This document shows positions 56,748-64,000 of a DNA stretch of 64,000 nucleotides, piece by piece. The position numbers and the translations under genes were made by a program. The DNA is taken from positions 1-64,000 of the forward strand of contig NZ_JNXG01000020.1 of assembly GCF_000717025.1 (NCBI RefSeq). The letters are read 5' to 3'. This DNA comes from Streptomyces atroolivaceus (GTDB lineage: Bacteria > Actinomycetota > Actinomycetes > Streptomycetales > Streptomycetaceae). Position 1 is the first letter of the stretch, and each line of letters opens with the position of its first letter. The notes under the pieces were generated by a model. It was not told the DNA's origin. It was given only the letters and a program-made list of their open reading frames with translations, and did no database searches.

Positions 56748-57968
56748 CTACTGTCCCGCGTACTTCTTGCTGACGGCCTCGTAGATGCCCTTGGCCTCCT
56801 TGCCCAGGCGAGGGCCGGCCAGCCAGCCCGCGGTCACCGGGCCGATGGAGGTGTTGGAGACCAGCGCGGGCTTGCCGTCCTGGCCGTTCGCCACCCAGCC
56901 GCCGCCGGAGGAACCACCGGTCATCGTGCACCCGATGCGGTACATCGTCGGCTGCTGCTCGAAGACGGCGAGGCGGCCCGGCTCATCCGTGCACTGCAGC
57001 GCCTTCTGGCCGTCGAACGGCGGGGCCGCCGGATAGCCGGTGGCCGTCATGCTGTCGATCTCCGGGACGGCCGGGGCGTCGAACCCGACGGGCAGTGCCG
57101 AACCGACGGTCTCCTCCAGGGACTTGCCCGTCGACCCCTTCTCCGGAGTGACCTGCAGTACGGCGAAGTCGTACGGAGCGCCCTGGCCGCCGGTCGCTGC
57201 GCCCTGGCTGATCCACTGCTCGGAGGTCTGCGCCCACTGGCCCCACCACACGCCGTACGGAGCGACCTCCTCCTTGGACGCGTTCTGCAGCTCGGCCGCT
57301 GACAGACCGCTGTCGTTGTAGGAGGGGACGAAGGCGATGTTGCGGTACCAGCCGCCGTTCTTACCCGCGTGCACGCAATGCCCGGCGGTCCAGACCATGT
57401 TGGACTTGCCCGGGCGGGCCGGGTCCTGCACCACGGTCGCCGAGCAGACCATCGAACCGTCGGGGCCGTCGAACAGGAGCTTGCCGGACTCCGGAGCGCT
57501 GCCGTGGTACGGCGTCTGAAGGTTCGCCGCCTCGACGGGCGCGGGGGTCGGATCCGTCACGCCCTCGTCGCCGGAGATGTCGTTGTCGACGGGGTTCTCC
57601 GGAGGCTTGTCGGCCTCCCGCATGCGGTCCGGGTCCCAGAGGTCTTCGATGACGGGGTTGACGTAGTCCTTGGCCTCACGCAGCCACTTGTCCTTGTCCC
57701 AGTTCTTCCACTCGCCGTTCCTCCACTTGTCGAGGTCGATCCCGTGCTCCTTGAGCCGGTCCTTGAGATCGTCCGGGATCGTGACCTTTCCGTCCGAGGA
57801 CTGACCGGTGGAACTGCTCGGCTCGCTGATCGCACCGTCCTCCTCCGGCCCGCAGGCGGTGGCGGTGAGCGTCAGGACAGCGGCGAGGGCGGCTGCGGCG
57901 AACACCCGAGGGGCTCGGCGGGCGCTCCCCCCGCGGTGTGCGGTATCGATCGGGCGCATGGGTCGCAT
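56748..57968 (-). CDS. Secreted trypsin-like serine protease, probable lipoprotein
   Basis: A 406-residue protein. A basic N-terminus and hydrophobic core (about 18-38) end at TATAC-G, a weak lipobox. A Lys/Asp/Trp-rich segment follows (about 60-130), then a chymotrypsin fold: VWTAGHCV (His), DFAVLQV (Asp) and TMTGGSSGGGWV (Ser), so the catalytic triad is complete. AGGGGGATC precedes the ATG at 57968. In Streptomyces such genes lie next to hflX. The target is unknown. Confidence 0.88.
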   Translation of the reverse strand: MRPMRPIDTAHRGGSARRAPRVFAAAALAAVLTLTATACGPEEDGAISEPSSSTGQSSDGKVTIPDDLKDRLKEHGIDLDKWRNGEWKNWDKDKWLREAKDYVNPVIEDLWDPDRMREADKPPENPVDNDISGDEGVTDPTPAPVEAANLQTPYHGSAPESGKLLFDGPDGSMVCSATVVQDPARPGKSNMVWTAGHCVHAGKNGGWYRNIAFVPSYNDSGLSAAELQNASKEEVAPYGVWWGQWAQTSEQWISQGAATGGQGAPYDFAVLQVTPEKGSTGKSLEETVGSALPVGFDAPAVPEIDSMTATGYPAAPPFDGQKALQCTDEPGRLAVFEQQPTMYRIGCTMTGGSSGGGWVANGQDGKPALVSNTSIGPVTAGWLAGPRLGKEAKGIYEAVSKKYAGQ

Positions 57969-58298
57969 CTGGTGATCCCCCTGGGACTTCGTCACTGACT
58001 TCGTTACTGCACTGAGGGCTTGGGGTGCGAGGCACGGACCTGCGGGCCACGGCACGCACCCCCGGAGCGGCGGCTCGGACCCGAGTGCGGCCCCTACTAT
58101 GCCGGTGCCGATGGGGACGGTGCGCGGCAGGGCCACGGTTCCGCGTGCGCAAGGATCTTCCGATTACCCGTGATCTCCGGCGTTCCGCGTCGTTGGTACG
58201 TACGGGGGAGCCCCGGACAGCGTTCATCGGCGCGGTCCGCCCCCAGCGGGCCGTACCGACGCGCGACGCGACTGTTACAGCAGGAGGACCGAGAAGCC
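57969..58298. other. Intergenic region before the siderophore locus
   Basis: 330 bp between divergent genes. It should contain the promoters of the protease and of the aminotransferase operon. I found no sequence like the Streptomyces iron box (TTAGGTTAGGCTCACCTAA) used by DmdR1, and no clear promoter. Confidence 0.5.
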
Positions 58299-59690
58299 GT
58301 GGCCGTGACCGAACCAGCTCCGGTGGCACTTTCCCCTGCCCACGACGGGATCTTGCGGCGTCAGGCGCTCCGTGAATCGGCGGCCCGCACCTACGCGCGG
58401 TCCCTGCCGATCGTGCCGGTGCGCGCGCGGGGCATGACCATCGAGGGCGCGGACGGCCGGCGCTACCTGGACTGTCTGTCGGGGGCGGGCACACTCGCCC
58501 TCGGCCACAACCACCCCGTGGTGCTGGAGGCGATCAGAAAGGTCATCGACTCCGGCGCACCGCTGCACGTGCTCGATCTCGCCACTCCGGTCAAGGACGC
58601 CTTCACGACCGAGCTGTTCGCCACTCTTCCCCGGGAGCTGGCCGAGAACGCCCGGATCCAGTTCTGCGGTCCGGCGGGCACCGACGCCGTCGAGGCGGCG
58701 TTCAAGCTGGTCCGGGCGGCGAGCGGACGCAGCGGACTCCTCGCCTTCACCGGCGCGTACCACGGGATGACCGCAGGCGCCCTGGCCGCTTCGGGCGGCG
58801 CCCCGGACGTACAGGTGACGAGGCTGCCCTTCCCGCACGACTATCGCTGCCCCTTCGGAGCCGGCGGGGAACGGGGCGCGGACATCGCCGCGCACTGGAC
58901 GCGATACCTCCTGGACGACCCCAAAGGCGGTGTGCCGGCGCCGGCCGCGATGATCCTGGAGCCGGTCCAGGGCGAGGGCGGGGTCAATCCCGCCCCGGAC
59001 GGCTGGATGCGCCGGATGCGGGAGATCACCCAGGAGCGTTCCATCGCGCTGATCGCGGACGAGGTGCAGACCGGAGTCGGCAGGACCGGCGCCTTCTGGG
59101 CGGTCGAGCACAGCGGTATCGTGCCCGACGTGATGGTGCTCTCGAAAGCCATCGGCGGCTCGCTGCCCCTCGCGGTGATCGTCTACCGCGCCGAGCTCGA
59201 CCTCTGGAGGCCGGGCGCCCACGCGGGCACGTTCCGGGGCAACCAGCTCGCCATGGCCGCCGGTGCCGCCACCCTCGCGTACGTGCGGGAGAACCGGCTC
59301 GCCGAACGCGCGGGGACGCTGGGCGCGCGCATGCTGGCAAGGCTCCGGGCGCTGGGCGCGGACCATCCGAGCATCGGTGACGTCCGGGGCCGTGGACTGA
59401 TGATCGGAATCGAGCTCGTCGACCCCGAGGCCGAGCCGCCCACCGTCACCACCGAGAACGGCGACGCCCCACCACCCGATCCCGCCCTCGCCGCAGCGGT
59501 GCAGCAGGAATGCCTGCGCCGCGGCCTCATCGTCGAACTCGGCGGACGCGACAACGCCGTGGTCCGACTGCTCCCTCCCCTCACTCTCACCGACGAACAG
59601 GCGACGGCGGTCGTCGACCGCCTCGCCGACGCGCTGAGAGCGGCCGAGCGCTCTCCGTACCGCCGGGCCTCTGCCGGGCCGACCCGCTGA
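58299..59690 (+). CDS. Diaminobutyrate-2-oxoglutarate aminotransferase-type enzyme
   Basis: A 463-residue class III PLP aminotransferase. LDCLSGAGTLALGHNHPVV is the family start, FTGAYHGMTAGALA and IADEVQTGVGRTG are cofactor-site motifs, and SKAIGG holds the PLP lysine. Close relatives (RhbA, Dat) make L-2,4-diaminobutyrate from aspartate semialdehyde, the precursor of 1,3-diaminopropane in schizokinen/rhizobactin-type siderophores. AGGAGGACC precedes the GTG. It heads a co-directional set with two IucA/IucC genes and an acetyltransferase. Confidence 0.88.
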   Translation: MAVTEPAPVALSPAHDGILRRQALRESAARTYARSLPIVPVRARGMTIEGADGRRYLDCLSGAGTLALGHNHPVVLEAIRKVIDSGAPLHVLDLATPVKDAFTTELFATLPRELAENARIQFCGPAGTDAVEAAFKLVRAASGRSGLLAFTGAYHGMTAGALAASGGAPDVQVTRLPFPHDYRCPFGAGGERGADIAAHWTRYLLDDPKGGVPAPAAMILEPVQGEGGVNPAPDGWMRRMREITQERSIALIADEVQTGVGRTGAFWAVEHSGIVPDVMVLSKAIGGSLPLAVIVYRAELDLWRPGAHAGTFRGNQLAMAAGAATLAYVRENRLAERAGTLGARMLARLRALGADHPSIGDVRGRGLMIGIELVDPEAEPPTVTTENGDAPPPDPALAAAVQQECLRRGLIVELGGRDNAVVRLLPPLTLTDEQATAVVDRLADALRAAERSPYRRASAGPTR

Positions 59691-59718
59691 TCCCGGACCC
59701 CTCACAAGGAAGACCGCC

Positions 59719-61638
59719 GTGAACCCCACCCCTGCGCCCGAGGCCGACGGCCCCTTCACCAGCCAGCAGCGAGGACATGACCTGCCGGAGGGCCCTCTCG
59801 CCGTCGAGTCGACGACCGTGCCACGCCAGAAGGCCGGTCCGCACGGAGCCCCGCGGGCCGGGGCGGGCACCCCCACGGGCGCCCTCCCCGGCCGTTCCTG
59901 CCTCACGGACCAGGACCTGCTCGATCACCCTGATCCCCTCCGGGCCGCGGACTCGGCCGGAACGGAGAATCTGCTGCGCTGCTGGGCCAGGGAGAACGAT
60001 CTTCCCCGGCCGCAGGGAAACACGCTGCGCATTCCGCTCCCCGCCAGCGGCCTCGCCCTGATCGTCCCCGTCGTCCACTGGTCCGCGACGGGCTGGCACC
60101 GCTTCGGGACGCCGGCGCTGGAGAACGCGCCCGCCGGCGCCCCGGGCGTCGACGCCGTCACGGTGGCCGCGCTGCTGAGCCGTGAGAGCGAGCGGAGCGC
60201 CGGAGTCGATCTGGTGGCCAGGGTGGCCGACTCCGTACGGCACACGGCTGCCTTCATCGCCGACCGGCGCCGCACACCCGCGGCGCCGTCCGAAGCCGAT
60301 CTCTTCCTCACCGGCGAGCAGTCCCTCGTCCTCGGCCACCCGCTGCACCCCACGCCCAAGAGCCGCGAAGGTCTCTCCGAGTCCGAAACGCCGCTCTACT
60401 CACCTGAGCTGCGCGGATCCTTTCCCCTTCACTGGATGGCGGTCGACCGTTCCGTGCTGGCCACGGACTCGTCATGGACGAAGGCCGGCAGGCCGGTCCC
60501 GGCGGAGGCGCTCCTCGCGCCCCACGCCGAAGGGCTGAGCCTCCCCGAAGGGACCGCGGCGCTCCCGCTCCACCCCTGGCAGGCCGCAGAGGTCCTGCGC
60601 CGCCCCGAGGTCGTCGCCCTGTGCGAGAAGGGGCTCCTGCACGACCTCGGTCCTCACGGTGAACGCTGGCACCCCACCTCCTCCGTCCGCACCGTGCACC
60701 GCCCCGGTTCCGACCTCATGCTGAAACTGTCCCTGGGCGTACGCATCACCAACTCCCGCCGGGAGAACCTCCGCAAGGAACTCCACCGCGGCGCCGAGGT
60801 ACACCGGCTGCTGCGCACCGGCCTGGCCGACCGGTGGCGGGAGGCACACCCGGGCTTCGACATCGTCCGGGACCCCGCCTGGCTGGCCGTGGACCACCCG
60901 GACGGCAACCCCGTCCCCGGCCTCGACGTGATGCTCCGCCACAACCCCTTCGGCCCGGCCGACGACGCGGTGTGCATCGCCGGACTCACCGCCCCCCGGC
61001 CGTGGCCCGGCCGCCCCGGCACGCACTCGCGCCTCGCCGACACCGTCTCCTCGCTGGCCGCCCGCACGGGCAGGACGACCGGGGCGGTGTGCGCCGAGTG
61101 GTTCCTGCGCTACCTCGACCGCGTCGTCCTGCCCGTCCTCTGGCTCGACGCACACGCGGGCGTCGCCCTGGAGGCACACCAGCAGAACACGCTCGTCCTT
61201 CTCGACGCGGACGGCTGGCCCGTCGGCGGAAGGTACCGGGACAACCAGGGCTACTACTTCCGCGAGTCCCACCGGTCCGCACTCGAGCGCCGGCTCCCGG
61301 GCATCGGAGCCGTCAGCGACACCTTCGTGTCCGACGCGGTCACCGACGAACGGCTCGCCTACTACCTCGGCATCAACAACGTGTTCGGACTGATCGGGGC
61401 CTTCGGAGCCCAGCGGCTGGCCGACGAACGACTGCTCCTCGCCGCGTTCCGCCGCTTCCTCGAAGGCGCCGTCGACCTCGGCTCCCCCCTGCCGGCCTAC
61501 CTTCTGGAGACCGGCCAGCTCCGCTGCAAGGCCAATCTGCTGACCCGGATGCACGGCCTAGACGAACTCGTCGGGCCGGTGGACACCCAGTCCGTGTACG
61601 TCGCCATCGCCAACCCGCTCCGCAGCGACAAGGCATGA
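59719..61638 (+). CDS. IucA/IucC-family siderophore synthetase, first copy
   Basis: A 639-residue NRPS-independent siderophore synthetase that couples a carboxylate such as citrate to an amine, using ATP. LGHPLHPTPKSREG is the ATP-binding HPxHPxxK motif, TNSRRENLRKELHRG and LEAHQQNTLVLLD are further family signatures, and a FhuF-like C-terminal domain closes it. The first 60 residues are disordered. AAGGAAGA precedes the GTG; it follows the aminotransferase by 28 bp. Confidence 0.92.
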   Translation: MNPTPAPEADGPFTSQQRGHDLPEGPLAVESTTVPRQKAGPHGAPRAGAGTPTGALPGRSCLTDQDLLDHPDPLRAADSAGTENLLRCWARENDLPRPQGNTLRIPLPASGLALIVPVVHWSATGWHRFGTPALENAPAGAPGVDAVTVAALLSRESERSAGVDLVARVADSVRHTAAFIADRRRTPAAPSEADLFLTGEQSLVLGHPLHPTPKSREGLSESETPLYSPELRGSFPLHWMAVDRSVLATDSSWTKAGRPVPAEALLAPHAEGLSLPEGTAALPLHPWQAAEVLRRPEVVALCEKGLLHDLGPHGERWHPTSSVRTVHRPGSDLMLKLSLGVRITNSRRENLRKELHRGAEVHRLLRTGLADRWREAHPGFDIVRDPAWLAVDHPDGNPVPGLDVMLRHNPFGPADDAVCIAGLTAPRPWPGRPGTHSRLADTVSSLAARTGRTTGAVCAEWFLRYLDRVVLPVLWLDAHAGVALEAHQQNTLVLLDADGWPVGGRYRDNQGYYFRESHRSALERRLPGIGAVSDTFVSDAVTDERLAYYLGINNVFGLIGAFGAQRLADERLLLAAFRRFLEGAVDLGSPLPAYLLETGQLRCKANLLTRMHGLDELVGPVDTQSVYVAIANPLRSDKA

Positions 61639-61669
61639 CCGCCTGAACCCACGAGAGGAGAGCGTCACG

Positions 61670-62389
61670 GTGCATCAAGCCGATGCCCACACCGAGACCG
61701 GTACCGTCCCGCCCGACGTCACCGGAACCGAGGACACCCTGGAGCTGCGGCTCACCGAGGAGCTCCTCGCCCTGCTCGGTGACTCCCCTGCGGCCGTCGC
61801 CGCAGGGGCCGGCGCCTCCGCTCTGGTGGGCGATCCCGGCGCGTGGAGCCCGGTCCCGACCCCCGCCGGGCCGTTCCGGCTCGTGGCGGTGGAACCCGAG
61901 CGTGACCTGCCGGTCATCAGCCGCTGGATGAACGACCCCGCGGTCGCCGCCTTCTGGGAGCTCGCCGGACCTGAGGCGGTGACCGCCGCCCATCTCCGTC
62001 GGCAGCTCGGGGGTGACGGCCGCAGCGTCCCCTGCCTCGGCGTCCTGGGCGGCACACCCATGAGTTACTGGGAGATCTACCGTGCGGACCTGGACCCACT
62101 GGCCCGCCACTACCCGGCGCGGCCCCACGACATGGGTGTCCACCTCCTCATCGGTGCGGTGGGCGACCGCGGACGGGGAGTCGGCAGCATCCTCCTGCGG
62201 GCCGTCTCCGACCTCGTGCTCGGCAACCGCCCGCTCTGCGGACGCGTCGTCGCGGAGCCGGACCTGCGCAACACCCCGTCCGTCTCCGCCTTCCTGAGCG
62301 CCGGCTTCCGTTTCTGCGCGGAAGTGGACCTTCCCGACAAGCGGGCCGCACTGATGGTCCGTGACCGAGCCCACCGTGAACACCTGTGA
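61670..62389 (+). CDS. GNAT acetyltransferase of the siderophore type (IucB/RhbD/MbtK-like)
   Basis: A 239-residue protein. Residues 75-235 form the GNAT fold: FRLVAVEPERDLPVISRWMN, YWEIYRADLDPLARHY, and the acetyl-CoA loop VGDRGRGVGSILLRAV. HDMGVHLLIG is typical of the acyltransferases that acylate hydroxylated amines in siderophore synthesis. The N-terminal 60 residues are a variable extension. GAGAGGAGAG precedes the GTG. Its place between two synthetase genes supports the siderophore role. Confidence 0.85.
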   Translation: MHQADAHTETGTVPPDVTGTEDTLELRLTEELLALLGDSPAAVAAGAGASALVGDPGAWSPVPTPAGPFRLVAVEPERDLPVISRWMNDPAVAAFWELAGPEAVTAAHLRRQLGGDGRSVPCLGVLGGTPMSYWEIYRADLDPLARHYPARPHDMGVHLLIGAVGDRGRGVGSILLRAVSDLVLGNRPLCGRVVAEPDLRNTPSVSAFLSAGFRFCAEVDLPDKRAALMVRDRAHREHL

Positions 62390-62449
62390 GCAACTCGCCG
62401 CACCGCACAGCCTGCTCGAACCCCATCGGTCCCACCCGGAGGAGTCCCC

Positions 62450-64000
62450 GTGCCGACATACCCTGCGAGCCGTCACCCGGCGGAGCCTCATACGCCGCTC
62501 GATTCCCCGGAACTCAACCGGGCCGTCTGGGACCGGGCAGGGGCGAGGCTCCTCGCCAAGATGCTCGGTGAGTTCGCCTACGAAGAGATCATCGAGCCCG
62601 TACCACGGACGGACGGCGGCGTGGGGCAGGCCGACGGTTACTCCCTGGCGCTCGACGACGGTGCGATCCTGAGCTTCCAGGCCCGACGCGGTGTCTACGG
62701 CAGCTGGCGCGTCGACCCCGCGACGATCCGCGAGAGCGCCACCGGGGGCCCCGGGGACGGAAGCACCGATGGGGCACCCTTCCGGGATCCGCTGCGATTC
62801 CTCGCCCGCGGCCGCCGTCTCCTCGGTCTCGACGGCGCCACGCTCGGCCACCTCATCCGTGAGCTCACCGCCACGCTCACCGCCGACGCCCGCCTCGACC
62901 ACACCGCGCTCCGCGCGGCGCAGCTCGCCGAACTCCCTTACGCCGAACTCGAAGGCCACCAGACCGGCCACCCCTGGCTCGTGGCCAACAAGGGCCGTCT
63001 CGGGTTCTCCGCCGCCGATGCGGCCCGCTTCACACCGGAAGCCCGGTCGGCCACCGTACTGCCCTGGATCGCCGTCAGCACCCGCATAGCGGGCTACCGG
63101 GGAGTGGGCCGTGTCGCCGCCCCGGGAGACCTCTACGCCCAGGAACTGGACCGCCGCGTCCGGGACTCCTTCGCCGAGATCCTGCGCGGACGGGATCTGG
63201 ACCCGCAGGACTACCTCTTCCTCCCCGTGCATCCGTGGCAGTGGGACGAATGGATCGTCCCGCTCTTCGCCCCGGCGATCGCCGACGGGGACATCGTGCC
63301 CCTGCACACGGACGACGACCTCCGGCTGCCGCAGCAGTCCATCCGCACCTTCACCAACGTGGCGCGCCCCGACCGGCACACGGTCAAGCTGCCCCTGTCG
63401 ATCCTCAACACCCTGGTCTGGCGGGGACTTCCGACCGAACGCACACTCGCCGCCCCGGCCGTCACGGCATGGGTCCAGGGGCTGTGCGACGGCGATCCCT
63501 TCCTCCGTGACACCTGCGGCGTCATTCTGCTCGGAGAGGTCGCTTCGGTGGCTGTCGAGCATCCGCTCTACGATCACCTCCCCGAGTCTCCGTACCAGTT
63601 CAAGGAGATCCTCGGAGCGATCTGGCGGGAGCCCCTCCAGCCGCGCCTCGCACCCGGCGAACGCGCCCGCACGCTGGCCGCACTGCTGCACACGGATCCC
63701 GACGGACGTTCCTTCACCGCCGAGCTCGTGGCCCGGTCGGGACTGACCCCGGCCGCCTGGCTGACCCGGTTGTTCTCCGCGCTGCTGCCCCCGCTGCTGC
63801 ACTTCCTGTACCGCTACGGCACGGTCTTCTCCCCGCACGGCGAGAACGCCATCGTCGTCTTCGACGAGAACGACGTACCGGTACGCCTCGCGATCAAGGA
63901 CTTCGTCGACGACGTCAACGTCAGTGGCCGGCGCCTGCCCGAGCACGACACGATGCCCGCGGACGTCCGCGCGATCCTGCTCACGGAGGATCCCTCGTTC
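62450..64000 (+). CDS. IucA/IucC-family siderophore synthetase, second copy, truncated by window end
   Basis: 517 codons are visible and the frame is still open at the last base. The start is GTG at 62450 with GGAGGAG upstream. EGHQTGHPWLVANKGRLGFS is the ATP-site motif, followed by YLFLPVHPWQWDEWI, RTFTNVARPDRHTVKLPLSI and, near the edge, HGENAIVVFDENDVPVRLAI with FVDDVNVSGR. It differs clearly from the first copy, as expected for two successive condensations in one pathway. Confidence 0.92.
   Translation, partial: MPTYPASRHPAEPHTPLDSPELNRAVWDRAGARLLAKMLGEFAYEEIIEPVPRTDGGVGQADGYSLALDDGAILSFQARRGVYGSWRVDPATIRESATGGPGDGSTDGAPFRDPLRFLARGRRLLGLDGATLGHLIRELTATLTADARLDHTALRAAQLAELPYAELEGHQTGHPWLVANKGRLGFSAADAARFTPEARSATVLPWIAVSTRIAGYRGVGRVAAPGDLYAQELDRRVRDSFAEILRGRDLDPQDYLFLPVHPWQWDEWIVPLFAPAIADGDIVPLHTDDDLRLPQQSIRTFTNVARPDRHTVKLPLSILNTLVWRGLPTERTLAAPAVTAWVQGLCDGDPFLRDTCGVILLGEVASVAVEHPLYDHLPESPYQFKEILGAIWREPLQPRLAPGERARTLAALLHTDPDGRSFTAELVARSGLTPAAWLTRLFSALLPPLLHFLYRYGTVFSPHGENAIVVFDENDVPVRLAIKDFVDDVNVSGRRLPEHDTMPADVRAILLTEDPSF

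Noticed and set aside
57969..58298. Search for a DmdR1 iron box before the siderophore genes
   Set aside because: No match to TTAGGTTAGGC or its complement, even allowing several changes.

Overview
The window is a stretch of Streptomyces chromosome. Evidence: very high GC with strong G/C bias at third codon positions, frequent GTG starts, actinobacterial -10 boxes, and a gene order (5S rRNA, osaA-osaB, ftsK, rimO-pgsA-cinA-clgR, lhr-nei2, recA-recX, gluDCBA-gluRK, miaB, miaA, dapF, rshA, hflX) that matches, as I recall it, the conserved core of the S. coelicolor chromosome. No insertion sequence, prophage, CRISPR array or integration site was seen. It is mostly housekeeping DNA plus the start of a siderophore locus at the right edge.

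Layout. 1-410: 3' end of a 5S rRNA gene, its terminator, and a tRNA-Thr with promoter and terminator. 486-2407: small accessory genes (RibD-C/DHFR-like reductase, small membrane protein, ArsR regulator with palindromic operator, VOC protein). 2454-11850: signalling block, with an ATPase/PAS/GAF/PP2C phosphatase divergent from the giant soluble hybrid kinase OsaA (ten exact 276-bp in-frame HAMP repeats) and its partner OsaB. 11961-20585: ftsK, a RodZ-like protein, the overlapping rimO-pgsA-cinA genes, clgR, a Dps protein and a CsbD-like protein. 20710-29594: nei2 and lhr (DNA repair), an AraC regulator with azlCD, an alpha-toroid protein and DUF3046. 29701-34486: a PerM/AI-2E permease, recA with two promoters and an SOS box, recX, then repeat-rich DNA around one orphan gene. 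34851-37736: cysteine dioxygenase and rhodanese preceded by a cysteine-rich leader peptide, and a flavin monooxygenase. 37932-44702: glutamate importer gluABCD, the gluRK two-component system and an orphan TAXI binding protein. 44869-57968: YceI protein, miaB, miaA, dapF, rshA, M1 peptidase, hflX and a secreted serine protease. 58299-64000: aminotransferase, two IucA/IucC synthetases (the second cut by the window edge) and a GNAT acetyltransferase, an NRPS-independent siderophore locus.

The most interesting element is 35908-36105. A consensus promoter (TTGACC-N17-TGTACT) overlaps the monooxygenase stop codon and starts RNA at the ATG of a 28-codon ORF ending in Cys-Val-Cys-Arg-Pro-Ser-Cys. 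Its Cys-codon segments are complementary to the ribosome-binding region of the cysteine dioxygenase gene downstream. This looks like a translational sensor of cysteine controlling cysteine catabolism.

Other notable points: an apparent one-base frameshift in gluD beside a G20/C12 palindrome (possible assembly fault), a probable CTG start for gluK, a long hairpin just inside ftsK, loss of the expected synthetase aspartate in RshA, and many genes with a -10 box 5-7 nt before the start codon, suggesting leaderless mRNAs. All function calls come from reading the sequence; no database search was run.
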